A stretch of 64,000 nt of DNA from Agapanthus africanus (GCA_030015575.1 JASDDO010000006.1:324494361-324558360), one strand, 5' to 3'; positions 46,301 to 58,660 are shown, numbered from the stretch's first letter. The notes: generated from the sequence alone by a model not told the origin. Program-made: numbers and translations.

Positions 46301-46950
46301 TAGTATTCATGTGCATATTTTGGGATTGATTTCTTATAGAGCAGTACGTTTTTATGATATTGCTATGTGTTTTCGTACCGAGCAGGACTAGTCAGAGGAC
46401 AGTACCTGAATACATTTTGCATGCATTGATAGTTATTGAAGGGATTTCCAAAAGCGAGCTATAGCCTCAGTATTTACCTACGCGTCTGATATGACACGAA
46501 ATGTTTAAAATAAGGAGACCCTTCTAAATTGTTTCCAAAACGGCGGAACGTACATTTAAAACAAAGGTATATATATATAGTTATTTTCTTATGATAGACG
46601 TCCGCCACTGTGCAGTGTTATACGCGTTGCACAGCGACTTAAAGAGATTGGCATGCATTTCCTTCAGACACTTACAGATATAGATTCGATATTTACATGT
46701 TTAGTTTCGAGTTATGTCATATCGGTTTTGATTTGGATTTGGCATTGATGTCTTCTCCATGACTCCGATGATTGCGGGATGCTTGACGGAGTTTTGATTT
46801 GAGTTATATGCTCATTTTTCAAGCGCATGCGCTGCGTTACGATTTGTTTTATGTATTTACAATTTCGGAGCCCCGACGACTTGATGGGTTTTCTTAGATA
46901 TTTTAGTATTTGGGGGAGTTTGAATTTAAATTCGGGGACCGAATTTCTTT

Positions 46951-46963
46951 AAGGGGGGAAGAT
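46951..46963 (+). other. Element E polypurine tract
   Basis: AAGGGGGGAAGAT directly before the 3' LTR. Confidence 0.88.
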
Positions 46964-49900
46964 TGTAGCGTTTTGAAAATCGTTTCGGTGAAATTTCGAA
47001 AAAATCGGTAAAATAAGGGGGTTTTCTGTAAAAAGTCAAAATGCAAATATTTTATTATAAAAATTAAATATACATATTCTAGCTATGTAATTGCTATTAT
47101 TTGGTGCTTATTGAGCCGCTGGTGAAATTTCAAATTTTCTGAAAAAAATATTATTTTATTATTATTTAAGCCGTCACTAATACATTTAATTAGGGAAAAT
47201 TACAAATTGGAATGAGTTGAAACAAATTTTGTGCATCATAAAACATTAAATAAAATTTTAACATGTGGTTTTTGCAACGAAATCATTTGCCAAAACGGTT
47301 TAGAAATTATCGAAGAAAAAAGGCTTTTTTTTAGCGTAAATGGATGTTTGGGGTATTGTATTTATCATTTTTCACCACCCCACACCCGTGCCCACACCCA
47401 CACACCCCCACTTACCCCTCCCCATGGCTGAATTCAGCACCCACCATATCTTTTCCCCACTTGATTTTCAAGGAAAAAGAAATGAAAGAAAAGGAAAGAA
47501 AATGAGTGAAGTAGTTAGACTTTTGACTTTGTTTGACCTTGACTTTGCCCCACTTTCTCTACCTCCCTCTCTCTCCTCCCCCACTCCCATTTCTGGTCGA
47601 AATCCCTTCTCCATACAGCAGCAGCCCCCCTCCATTTTCCCCTCTCCTTTCTCTTCAAAACTTCATCAAAAATTGCTCAAAATCCATAAAAAAAAATCCC
47701 AAAACCCAAATCCGACTCCTACCCATTTTAGCTTAGCCCGTATAGCATGGATCCTTGTGAAAAGAGAGCATTTTGGGAGGCCATGGAGTCTTGTGGACCT
47801 TCATATATTTTTGGGTATAATTCTAAAACTTTTTGCTTAAATTGTTACTTGTTTCTTAAAGCTAATTTAAATTAAGTGTTAACTTGGATATGTGAGTTTA
47901 ATTGCAAGTTTTGGATTTCAAGTTAGGGTTTGTTATGGAAATGAGTTGTGTTTGATTGTGCATGGTTTAGTGAAGTGGTTTAACATAATTAGTTTTGTAG
48001 AAAACTAATCTAGTTGTTAATTACAAGTTGTTACTTGAAAAATTGTGTTAATTTGCTAATTGCTTACTAGGTTTTTGAAATTTGTTAAATTCTTGGGATT
48101 AAAAATGTGATTAGGGTTTTCTTGGCTTCATTAACTTTATTAAGTGTGGTTTAATGCTTTGGATCATGCAAATCTAAGCTAGATTGTAGTTTGTGCATTT
48201 TTGCTTTGAAATTGTTAAAAAAGGGTATTTTTGTAAACTAGAATATTAGGATTTTTGGAATTTAATGAGATTAAATTCCGGAAATTGTTTATACGACTTA
48301 TTTAAGATATTTAATAAGTATATTGGCCGCTACTTTCATTTAAACATCATGTTTTGTACAAAAACGGCGAATTGTGCTTGCTAGATTTTCGGAAAAATGA
48401 CTTTTTAAGTGAAAATGGGGTTTTTGTGAGTTTTAACCTAGTTTATATTAAAATTAGTGTTCGTGAATGTGCAAATGAGTGTGATTGGATTTTTCTCGAT
48501 GGTTTGACGTTTGTACATCGACATCAAGGGTTGGTTTTACTATTCTTGCATGCGTGGCGATAGGTTTGGACCTATGCGTGATACGCGTGCCGATTTGATT
48601 TTCGTATGCCGTTTCGATCTCGAATTTAGTTTTAATGTGATATGGTGCGTTATGATATGTAGGTACCCCTACGTGGACTTCGAGACGACAAGCAAGCGCG
48701 TGGCGACGTCGGCACCGGCGAGCGAGGACCAGGTGAGTAGATTTATATCTACGGGGAGAAGTCGGGTGGATGGCGTATAGCACCCCCGCAGTCCGTGGTG
48801 GTGTATACGGATGCGTATACACACCAACAATTATTATATGTTATTTGGGATTAATAACGATGCTTAGGATGGATATTGGTGTATTGGATTACTTTAGTGT
48901 TGCGAACCCTAGGGTAGTGTTACACACACACATACACACATACATACTTGCATACATTCCTATTGATATGTGCTCATGGGATTCTTTATAGTTATGTGTT
49001 CATATGGGTATGGGACTATGTGTTCACATACGGATTGAGGATGATACTTGGGATTGAGCTGAGTCGATGAGATTCGATTTGAGGCCGTGAGATCGGTGAT
49101 ATAGCAGGGTTCGTATCTTAGATACGACATGACGTTGTAGCGGGTCCTTGACGTAGTGTTTCACACACGTCCATGCATACGTAGGCGGTATCAGTATGGT
49201 ACTAGACGTAGATCAGTACCCCGATCATGATATTTGATAAAGAGGATACCAGGTGAATAGTATGATGAATATGATATTGACCCGTACCCAGATTGGGATG
49301 CCGTACGACGGATTTACGTACGAGCTATATTGATGATTGATCCGCACTCTTGACTTGGGATGCCTGATTATAGATATGGTATCGGATATGATATTATTGA
49401 GGCGAGATCACCGACTATACATATACAGGTATGTATATGTATCGACTCAGATGATAGGCGGTTTCCTTACCTGTAGTTCAGCTTGTAGTTCAGCCGTATA
49501 GTTTAGTGTAGTTGTTAGATTAGATTAGACTTCTTACCTATTTCAAAAACTAACGAATCGTGGGCATTTTTAAAGACAGCTCAAGGGAATCTACGGATAT
49601 TTCAAAAACGACGTATCTTTTCATAAAAAACACCGTAGCCCCTATTTTCAAAATCCCATGATTCGTGTTATTTCAAAAGGCACCATTTGTAGGACTTATA
49701 TTAGATTATTGCAGATTAGTTATCGTTGTGTCTAGTATTCAGCTCCCGCACATTATTGCTGTTCGCTCTGCTTCGCATATTTATTTTGCTGCATATTCCA
49801 TTATTGATATCATGCTGTTAGGACACCAGCACCATTACCGATGATGCGTATGTACCACGTACACCTACTTGCCGGCTCACACACATCTTCATCGGTAATT

Positions 49901-51447
49901 GCCATGTCACGTACACTTTAGAGAATATAATTGCTTGACTTAGATTGTTAGCTAGTAGTGTTGACATGATATTAGTGTACTTCCCTTATATGCCATATTA
50001 GACATTGTAGTTATTACCTACCACTTCATGCATACTGTTATTCAGTTGTTCATGCCTAATTCATTATCATTGACATATGCACTTGTGATGATTTCTTGAG
50101 ATTTATGATATTTCTGGATTTCGGGGAAAGCCGCAAAATTTACAACTTATGATCTTTTAAAATATAAAATGTTGCGGTTTTCTAGTGATGTAAAGTGTCG
50201 TCCACCATGAGTTTGCTGTGGTTTTGGAGATCCGTGTCGAGGAGTGGAGGAACCGTCACGGGTACATGGTGGGCCCGGTATGGTACCCCGGGGCAAGAGG
50301 AATGTGGTGTTGACGTTGAGCCTGGCTGGGGAGCACTACCTACCGGTGATATTACCCGACGCGTCGGATATCCGGAGGATACCGTCGTGGTCTTGAGATG
50401 GATGGTAGGGGCCGGTCTGGACTGACGGCGCCCTAGATATTGAGATTGAGACATTGATATTTCGAGACAGTGAGATTTATGTTTTGTGTCGATGCTAGAC
50501 ACTGTTGATACTGATTTTAATTATGATACCTCAGTTTAAAATACGAAGGAAATCTCACTAATTTATGAAAACAGTTTCTTCATTTACATGTATTCTGTTT
50601 TCATGCATTCATACCTCATTCATATGATATATTGCTACCTGAGGCACTGACACGGGCACATGAGTTTACACTCGGGTTAGATATTTCCCCTAGCCATTGT
50701 TATAGGCTGCATGTTATATATATTTGAGGATATATTATGATCATTGACCTAGGATTGCGTTATTTATGCGATTTCTGTGCGTAGATGTTTTTCTATTCAC
50801 GAGTTGGCAACTCACCCCCGTTGTGCCCCAGTTTCTTGCAGGTTGCCGTACAGGTTCATTACGGCTTTGCGGGCTCAGTTTCATTCGGGTGACTTGCTAG
50901 TAGGTGGGTTTTTCTTGTATCGTACCCATCATATTACCTTGTATAATATTATTCCGTTGTATCTAGTAAATTCCATCAACCAAACATGTATTTTTTTGAG
51001 ATAGAGACCAGTGTTGTTTATTCTTTCGACCTTAGAGTTGCTCGTTATATTTCTGGTGGTTTTGAGTTCCCTTTTAAGTTTTTGATCCTCGCCGTTGGCG
51101 TTATATATTATATTGCTTGTGTGGTTGTGACCGTCGATTGACGAAGAGCTAGCTCCCGCTTGGGGATGCCTTTTTCTTGATTTCGTATACTATTCATGTT
51201 GTATCCCGTTTGGGAGCCAGTATTTACAAAGGAGACTCTGCCGAAATTTTCAGTAAATTTTTGATGTTTTTAAAAACCGCATAATTCGGCTTATGCTATT
51301 GAACTACTTGTTTTAAGTTGGTTTTTCCTGCACTCTACTACTTTTCTTGGTTTGGATTTCTGGGTTTTCGGTTTACTTAGATTACGTACGCCTCGAGACG
51401 TTCGTAGTTTAAGTGCCGGTCATATTCCGTACTTTCGGGTCGTGACA
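46964..51447 (+). repeat. Element E 3' LTR
   Basis: Same ends as the 5' LTR. It holds 26 bases (50169-50194) absent from the 5' copy; the segment is bounded by TAAA repeats, so slippage or deletion in the 5' copy is likely. Confidence 0.95.
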
Positions 51448-51452
51448 CCGAG

Positions 51453-52166
51453 TAACCTGATATGTCGTGTCGATATGAGGCTCATAACGGGTTGAGAAAC
51501 TACTGATAACACTTACCAGTATATCTCTAAAGCAGCCTTGGCCAGGGACTTCCTGTTATAGCCAATCGAGCACAGCGCAACATCAACCCCTAATACCGGG
51601 AGAGACGAAACCCCTCCTATCGCTCATTGCCTCCATGTGATTCAGGACTGTACCCAAAAGCCACCGTTTTGCAGGTTCTCTTGAACGTGATAAGGTGGAA
51701 ATCAAAGCACAGTGGGAATCACACAAGACTCTATGATCTCGAGTCTACAGACTAACCTGTACCAGTGTCACCCGAGAACTGCCATATGACGTTAGGTATA
51801 ATACCATCTGGGAGTTCTCGGTGAGTCCGTCCAGTGTACCCAGTCTCCACTGAGCACCCGTATGCTGTCTCTGATGTCAAACACCAATGGATATAGGATC
51901 ATCCATCGCCCATCTACATGGGTCGAGAAGCTATACGCTAGTCTACTCTGGTATATCGATGCCCTGTCTCGATACTCCCTCGACTAGGAACATTTGAAGG
52001 ATGTACTTAACGACTACTCTGTCCCCACTAGTATGATCTGCATCATAGTCCTGATAGTCAAGTACTCATCCTAAGGGCTTTATCAACATGTAACATAGAG
52101 ACAATCAGAGTACATGTTAAGATAAAGTGCAACCAGATAGTATACTATCATGTCGAGCAAGAAAGT
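51453..52166 (-). repeat. Element B 3' LTR, segment 2
   Basis: Resumes the B LTR after element E and its target copy (51448-51452), matching about 62250-62970. It is interrupted again at 52167 by element G. Confidence 0.9.
52162..52166. other. Target-site duplication of element G, left copy
   Basis: AAAGT, repeated at 56418-56422. Confidence 0.88.
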
Positions 52167-52382
52167 TGTTGGAAATAGTCAAAACTAAGATATTTCTCAG
52201 ATTAGTTAGAATCTGTTTGTAACAGAATCTGTTTGTAACAGAATCTGTTTGTAACAGAATCTGTTTGTAACTTCCTTATTTTAATGTTTTCATCATATCT
52301 TCCTATACTCGTGTAATAAGGCTATAAAAAGAGCCTCTCTATATACTGAATTTAGTGTGAAAGAAAGTTCAATTCGCTTATA
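52167..52382 (+). repeat. Element G 5' LTR (216 bp)
   Basis: TGTTGGAAAT to CGCTTATA, with TATAAAAA at 52323-52330. It holds about four tandem copies of the 16-mer AATCTGTTTGTAACAG, against two in the 3' LTR, which accounts exactly for the 32-bp length difference. Confidence 0.93.
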
Positions 52383-52394
52383 TGGTATCAGAGC
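52383..52394 (+). other. Element G primer-binding site, tRNA-iMet type
   Basis: TGGTATCAGAGC directly after the LTR. Confidence 0.92.
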
Positions 52395-52474
52395 GGTAAA
52401 ACTTTCTCCAAAAATAAAAAATCACCATTTTTTCTCAATCAAAAGAAATCCCAGTTCCTTTTTTTCTAGCCATA

Positions 52475-53182
52475 ATGTCCTCCACCACAGATACTGAAGT
52501 ATCCTCCGTGTATCAACCAACATACAGATCCGGAACTCAAGGGGATCGGAACACCAGCCAGAGTCCTTTACAAAAACAGGCTTTGCAGATCGAGTCCGAT
52601 GGTTCTCAGGAGTCAAGAATCAACTCTGGATCCCCTCCATTCATAAAGGAACAACTGGAGCACCTGTACAAGTTCTTTAACTCCACCGCAGACCCGTCAA
52701 CACAACCCTCCTGTTCTTTAGCCTAAATCGGTAACAATCACCCTATCTCTTTTTCATGTATTCAACTTTCTTGGATTCTTGACTCTGGAGCAACTGATCA
52801 CATGACCAGTTGCTTCATATTATTTTCAACTTACACACCCTGTGCAGGAAACAAAAGGGTCAAAATTGCAGATGGTTCGTATTCTACCATAGCCGGCCAA
52901 GGAACCATCACAATCTCTCCTTTCTTAACCCTTCTTAATGTTTTACATGTTCCAAAGGTTTCCTCCAATCTGATTTCCATTATAAAGCTAACTCAAGACC
53001 TTAAGTGTCAAGTTAAATTCATGTCCTATCATTTTGAAATTCAGGTTCTGGACTCGGGGACGATGATTGGCAATGCTAGGACCTGTGGAGGTCTCTACTT
53101 GCTTGAAGAAGGTCGCGTCTCAATAAATCTGCATCTAGTTTGTGTTCTCAGTCCATGTTTGTTTCTCGTGATAATGAATTAA
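52475..53182 (+). pseudogene. Element G gag remnant and aspartic protease
   Basis: One frame with a single stop (TAA, 52724-52726). The first 83 codons hold a short Gag N-terminus and the post-knuckle segment FIKEQLEHLYKF; the capsid core and CCHC knuckle, normally over 200 residues, are missing. After the stop comes the Copia protease, with the active site WILDSGATDHM (DSG at 52781-52789) and LLNVLHVPKVSSNLISI, which cleaves the polyprotein. The last about 15 codons are out of frame with the integrase that follows, so there is a shift near 53125. Confidence 0.85.
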
Positions 53183-54006
53183 TTATGTTACATCTTCGTC
53201 TAGGTCATCCTAGTTTCCATTATATGCAATATTTGTTTCCAAAGTTGTTTCGGAATAAAAATCCTTCTCAATTTCAATGTGAAGTATGTGCTTTTGCCAA
53301 ACACAAAAGGGCAATTTATCCACCTCGATCCTATAAACCTTCAGCACCGTTTGCTTTAATCCATAGTGACATTTAGGGACCATCCCGTGTTTTATCTGTA
53401 TTCTGAAAAAAATGGTTTGTTTCGTTTATTGATGATCATACTAGAGTCTTTTGGGTGTTTTTGCTAAAGAAGAAATCAGAAATTGAACAAGTTTTCAAAA
53501 CCTTTTATGCCATGGTTGAAACACAGTTTAACACAAAAATTCAGAATTTTAGAAGTGACAATGGACGAGAATTTTTTAACGAAACCTTGGGAGATTTTTT
53601 TTCAAAGAAAGGCATCATTCACCAAAGTTCTTGCATTAACACACCGCAACAAAACGGTGTGGCTGAAAGAAAAAATAAACACATTCTTGAAATTGCTAGG
53701 GCATTATTATTCACCAATCATGTTCCAAAAACATTATGGAATGAAGCAATTTTAACAGCAACTTATCTTATTAATAGAATGCCCTCGAAAATTCTCAATT
53801 TTAAAAAACCTGTTGCCTTGTTAAAATCCTTTTACCCTCAAAGCCGCCTTGCAATCCCGGATCTGCCATTGAAAATTTTTGGTTGTACCGTATTTATTCA
53901 CTATCACAACCCCACTAGGGGTAAACTTGATCCAAAATCGAAAAATGTGTTTTTATTGGCTACGCCACGAATCAAAGAGGGTATAAATGCTTTGATCCTT
54001 TATTAA
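53140..54006 (+). pseudogene. Element G integrase, two stops
   Basis: The zinc-binding HHCC region is visible (LRLGHPSF, then CEVCAFAKHKR), followed by the catalytic core: HSD with the first Asp, FRSDNGREF with the second Asp, and NGVAERKN with Glu. The enzyme joins element DNA to the chromosome. Stops at 53374-53376 (just after HSDI) and 53404-53406 break it. The frame ends near 54006 after a region resembling the core/C-terminal boundary. Confidence 0.88.
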
Positions 54007-54603
54007 ATAAAATATTTATCACAATGGATGTGTTGTTTTTTGAAAATAAATCTTTTTTTAAGCCTCCTCTTCAGGGGGGAACAAATAGTGAAGACTCGGT
54101 TTCCATAAAAAATAGTCTCCCAAAAATACCCAACTTAATCCCACATACAAATTCACAAGATCTAGATTTTTAAATCAAAACATTTTAGACCAGTCTTTTG
54201 AACACCTGGCAAACCAAAACAGTGAAAATATACTGGACACTCAAAAAAAGGTCCTTGAAAACTCAGAAAATATGTGTGTTGAAAACTCGGTTCCTTTATT
54301 AGAAAATCCGGAAAAATCCCATAAAAATAGGAACACACCACCGACTCCTAAAACAACTTGCCCCATGAATTTAAATCCACCAGAAGCTGATGTGGAAATT
54401 AAAACTTACAAAAGGAAACAACGTGAAACAGGTCTGGAAAAAACGCAACAGGAGCATTTAATTGAGATAAATCCTTCTCCAGAAGCAGAGGTCGGCTCTG
54501 TTCTGCCCACCAAGAATCTGACTCGAGAACAGAACCGGATCACAGTGAGCTGGATCTTCCCATAGCCCTCCGAAAGTCCACAAGGTCATGTACTAGTCGT
54601 CCC
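54007..54603 (+). pseudogene. Element G integrase-RT linker
   Basis: Variable, Pro/Glu/Lys-rich linker in shifting frames (open piece 54272-54565). Copia polyproteins usually have such a poorly conserved stretch between integrase and reverse transcriptase. Confidence 0.55.
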
Positions 54604-56226
54604 TTGTATCCAATGTTAAAATTTGTGCCCTCAAATAATCTTTCACCCAGTTTTTCAGCCTTTACCTCTAATGTGTCTGCTGTGGAGATTCCAAAAACTG
54701 TACAGGATTCTCTGAGAGCTCCAGAATGGAGAAAGGCGATTTTCGAGGAGATGAATGCACTTGAGAAAAATCAGACTTGGAACATGGAGGAGCTGCCGAG
54801 AGGAAAGAAGACTGTAGGATGCAAATGGGTATTCACACCAAAGTTTCGTGCAGATAGAACCCTAGAACGATATAAGGCGAGGCTCATTGCTAAAGAGTTC
54901 ACTCAAACATACGGAATCGACTACACGCAGACTTTTGCACCTTTGGCTAAGCTAAACACGATCCGGATCTTGCTGTCAGTTGCAGTAAATCTCGATTGGC
55001 GACTTCAACAACTAAATGTGAAGAACGCGTTTTTGAATGGAGACCTGGACGAAGAAGTGTACATGGAACCTCCGCCGGGGTTTGAAAAAGGGTTCGGCTC
55101 CAAAGTGTGCAGATTGAAAAGATCACTTTACGGTCTTAAACAATCTCCACGAGTTTGGTTCGAACATTTCCATCAGTTTATGAAAGAGCAAGGATACAAT
55201 CAGGCTCAGGCAGATCACACCTTGTTCTACAGAGTCTCGAGACATGGAAAAATTGCAATACTGATTGTTTACGTTGATGATATCATTGTTACAGGAGATG
55301 ACGAGGAAGAGGTCAACCAGTTAAAAAGAAGTCTCGCCAAGGAGTTCGAAGTAAAAGACTTGGGAGAATTGAAGTATTTCTTGGGTATGGAAATTGGTCG
55401 AAGTAAGAAAGGTATTGTCGTGTCTCAACGGAAGTATGTTCTCGATCTTCTCAAAGAAATAGGGATGGCAAACTGCAAACCTGTGGAGACACTGATAGAT
55501 CCGAATAAAAAGCTCGGAGAATTTACACAGAGCCCGTCAGTGGACATTCCACAATACCAGAGGTTAGTGGAAAAATTGATCTATCTTTCTCACACACGTC
55601 CTGATATCACCTTTGCGGTGAGTATGATAAGCCAATTTATGCACTCACCTCAAGAAGAGCACCTTGATGCAGCATATAGAGTTTTGAAGTATTTAAAGGG
55701 CGCACCAGGAAGATGTTTATTCTTCAAAAAAGGTGAGACTCGCAGCGTCGAAGTATTCACTGACGCGGATTGGGAAGGTTCCATCGTAGACAGGAAGTCA
55801 ATTTCAGAGTATTGTACGTACGTATAGGGCAATCTAGTTATATGGCGGAGCAAGAAACAAAGTGTCGTGGCAAGGAGTAGTGCGGAGGAAGAATTTCGAG
55901 CCCTGGCCAACGGTATTTGTGAAGTTTTGTGGGTTCAACGGGTACTACAGGAAATAAAGCAGCCTATAACTCAGCCACTAAAACTATACTGCGACAACAA
56001 AGCTACCATCAGCATATCACACAACCCCATTCAGCATGACAGAACGAAGCATATTGAAGTCGACCGCTACTTCATCAAGGAAAAACTGGATGCCGGTACC
56101 ATCTGTATCCCCTACATTCTGACAAAAGAACAAACTGCAGATATCTTTACAAAGGGACTATTCAAAGCAGTGTTCGAGAGACTCATAAGCAAGTTGGGCA
56201 TGATGGACATCTACACACCAACTTGA
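54604..56226 (+). pseudogene. Element G reverse transcriptase and RNase H
   Basis: A single frame with one stop (TAG, 55825-55827). The RT starts at about LRAPEWRKAIFEEMNALEK, then GCKWVFTPKF, NVKNAFLNGDLDEEVYMEPPPGF, SLYGLKQSPRVWF and the catalytic YVDD (55270-55281), then FLGMEIGRS. Past the stop, RNase H continues with SSAEEEFRALA, CDNKATISISHNP, RTKHIEVDRYFIKEKL and DIFTKGL. RT copies the RNA into DNA and RNase H removes the template. The stop falls at the RNase H entry (ISEYCTYV then TAG). With this one lesion the region is the best preserved in G. Confidence 0.93.
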
Positions 56227-56233
56227 GGGGGAG
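56223..56233 (+). other. Element G polypurine tract
   Basis: TTGAGGGGGAG next to the 3' LTR start at 56234. Confidence 0.88.
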
Positions 56234-56417
56234 TGTTGGAAATAGTCAATAGTAAGATATTTCTCAGATTAGTTAGAATCTGTTTGTAACAGAATTTTTT
56301 TGTAACTTCCTTATTTTATTGTTTTCCTCATATCTTCCTATACTCGTGTAATAAGGCTATAAAAAGTTCCTCTCTGTATACTGAATTTAGTGTGAAAGAA
56401 AGTTCAATTCGCTTATA
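56234..56417 (+). repeat. Element G 3' LTR (184 bp)
   Basis: TGTTGGAAAT to CGCTTATA, TATA box at 56358-56365, two copies of the 16-mer, followed by the AAAGT duplication. Confidence 0.92.
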
Positions 56418-56422
56418 AAAGT

Positions 56423-56505
56423 CTTCCCCTATATATGTCCAAGCATCCGCTACAATATACATCGTATGTATAGTAATGGCCTCTAGGGCATACATATAAC
56501 TAACA
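56423..56505 (-). repeat. Element B 3' LTR, segment 3
   Basis: The terminal part of the LTR, ending ATAACTAACA as at 63047. Confidence 0.92.
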
Positions 56506-56520
56506 ATCTCCCACTTGCAC
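56506..56520 (-). other. Element B polypurine tract
   Basis: Minus strand GTGCAAGTGGGAGAT, adjoining the LTR start TGTTAG. Confidence 0.85.
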
Positions 56521-57108
56521 TAGGGCCATCTATTGTAGTATCTCATACCCAACAATCAGCAGTGGTTGAAGTATCTCATACTCAACCATCCCATAAAAGA
56601 CTCTTTTGGGAATAGGCCTTTGTGAGTGGATCCGCCCTGTTCTCCTCTGTGTCTACTCTTCTAATCTCGATCTCCCTGGAGATCATCCATCTCCATGATC
56701 AGATGATACTGCCTAAGAATATGTCTGGATCATAGATAGGATGGGGGTTCCTAGGCCTAAGCCACAACTCCATTGTCACACAATGGTAGGAACGAAATTC
56801 ATCTCATGAACTAGTGTACATCCAGACTACTTCATTGGTAGCATCCTTGGTAGCAATGTATCCAGCCTTTATCGTCTAGTATGCCACGGTATCTAGCTTG
56901 GAACTCTTCCAACATACCGTCCCTCTACTGAGGGTAAAGACAATGCATGTGACTGACATTCAGTCGACCTTACCACCCTGGAAGCTATCCAGTAATTCTC
57001 CCCAGGATCGATTGATACCATCTCACTATACCTAGTGAGAATCCTAACGTCTACTTAGATCTATCTCATAGATCCAAAACCCAGGATTTAGGAGGTATCA
57101 CCTTGATC
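56521..57108 (-). pseudogene. Element B RNase H remnant
   Basis: Minus-strand text with many stops. Weak likeness to Copia RNase H: a stretch near 56570-56680 (SRHILRQYHLI, then SRHRGEQGGSTHKGLF in the same reading) recalls the KHI-RKYHLIRE and FTKAL region. Position between RT and the polypurine tract supports the call. Confidence 0.4.
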
Positions 57109-57571
57109 CTATATGGAGAATCCTTGTGATAAGAGGAGATTGACCGAGTGTAGCATAGGAAACCCCTTTCCTATCAAGAATATGTCATCCACGTACAATA
57201 CGAGGATCACCACCATACTCCCTACTACCTTTTCGTATATACAAGGTTCATCTACCATTTTGATGAAGTCAAAATTTTTGACTACCACATCAAAACAGAT
57301 ATTCCAACTCCACGATGCCTGCTTTAACCCATAAAGCAACTTGCACACATTTCCGCTGCTCCCACTGTCTACGAAGCCCTCTGGCTGTGTACTTATAGAC
57401 ACTCTCTTCTAAATCACTATTTAGAAATGCCGTTATGACACCCAATCGCCAGATATCGTAGTCATGGTATGTAGCAATGGCAAGTAGGATCCGGATGGAC
57501 TTAAGCATAGAGACTAGAAAATGTTTCATCATTATCCACACCTGGTCGATGACGAAAACCTTTTGAAACAA
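57109..57571 (-). pseudogene. Element B reverse transcriptase remnant
   Basis: Two overlapping minus-strand frames: IRILLAIATYHDYDIW and TAFLNSDLEESVY (57290-57571), then CKLLYGLKQASWSW and VLYVDDIFLIG (57109-57402, YVDD codons 57184-57195). A shift near 57390 separates them. Copia type; the finger and N-terminal segments are largely missing. Confidence 0.85.
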
Positions 57572-57780
57572 GCCTTAGCTTTGAAAGTCTCAACTTTTCC
57601 ATGTACACCAAGTAATCTTCTCAAGATATACTTGCTCCTGATGGGGATTTAACCCTTCAGATAAAGCAACCAAAGTCCATACTTCGTTGGTGTATATGGA
57701 TTCCATCTCAGATCGCTTAGTATCCAGCTATTCTTACAGAGTCCCCACTCCTGATGGCCTGCTCGAAACTAGTTGGGTCA
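57572..57780 (-). pseudogene. Element B integrase-RT linker remnant
   Basis: Non-open sequence between recognisable integrase and RT parts. Confidence 0.4.
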
Positions 57781-58660
57781 TCATCTCATGATGCAATCCT
57801 CACTCCCACTGTCATAGAGAAAACCGAAGTATCTTTCAAGTGGATGAGGAACCCTACTAGATCGGTGGAGAGGCTGAGGTTCGTCGGGAACTATTGAATC
57901 CATCGGTTCTACCAAATCATCAGCTGCAGTTTGTATAGCTGGAACTCCTTCCAGTTCTACCTCACGATCACTAATTTCTTCACAAGAAAATCCTTTTCTC
58001 AAAAGGTGGCATACTGAGAAACAAAACAACTTTTGTTCCTCGGTGCGGTAGAAGATATTCCCTTGCGAATGCTTGGGATATCCAATAAACTTCCACAGAA
58101 CTAACCTTGCCTTGAGCTTGTCCAAATTTTGCTTTTAGACATAGGCCGAACAACCCCCAAATCTTAACATACTTAAGAGATGGGCTCTTCCCATACCATA
58201 TCACATATGGAGTGGTAGGCACCTGATTTGGTTGGAACCCTATTCAATAGGTATGCAGCTTCACAAGTGCATAACCCCCAAAAGGAAATAGACATCTCAG
58301 TAGTACTCATCATAGAGCACACCATATCACATAGGGTGTGATTGCTCCGTCCCGATATACCAACGTGCTGTGGTGTATACGGAGGAGTAATGCTGAGAGA
58401 GAATCTCATTTTCCTTTTAGAATAGTCCAGGAATTCCGTGCTAAAGTATTCTCTTCCTTGATCACATCAAAGGACTTAATACTTATACCCATTTTGGTTC
58501 TCTATTTCTAACTTATATTCTTTGAATTTCTCAAAAGCTTCAGACTTGTGTTTCAAAAGGAACATATGTCCGAATCTTGAGAGATCATTAGTGAATGTAA
58601 TGAAATATAAAAAACCATTCCTGGCATGTGTAGACAGGGGACCTACATATATCATCATGT
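57781..58660 (-). pseudogene. Element B integrase remnant
   Basis: Minus-strand pieces in Copia order: FLYFITFTNDLSRFGHMFLL (58476-58658), TPPYTPQHVGISGRSN and SFWGLCTCEAAYLLNRVPTK (58173-58409), and a region with FIGYPKHSQGN (57781-58125). The catalytic Glu position reads SGRSN, where active elements have an ERRN-like motif, so the active site is lost. Several shifts separate the pieces. Confidence 0.85.

Larger units (their letters stand above)
43999..46950 (+). mobile_element. Element E interior, no pol
   Basis: About 3 kb. A gag-like remnant lies at about 44780-45235, a hairpin array at 45850-46300, and AT-rich sequence runs to the polypurine tract. The remaining parts show only short frames with no domain. 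Confidence 0.85.
39524..51447 (+). mobile_element. Element E: young retrotransposon with giant LTRs
   Basis: 11.9 kb: 5' LTR 39524-43982 (4459 bp), 2.98-kb interior, 3' LTR 46964-51447 (4484 bp), target-site duplication CCGAG. By eye the LTRs differ by about 13 substitutions, one single-base gap and one 26-bp gap, about 0.3% substitution. The insertion is therefore very recent. The interior has no recognisable pol, so it is probably non-autonomous (LARD type) and related to element C. Confidence 0.95.
52167..56417 (+). mobile_element. Element G: small Copia retrotransposon, defective
   Basis: 4251 bp with short LTRs (216 and 184 bp), PBS, polypurine tract and AAAGT duplication. The order of domains, protease-integrase-RT-RNase H, is Ty1/Copia. 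Most of gag is deleted and several stops and shifts break the polyprotein. The LTRs end TG...TA instead of TG...CA. Confidence 0.93.
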
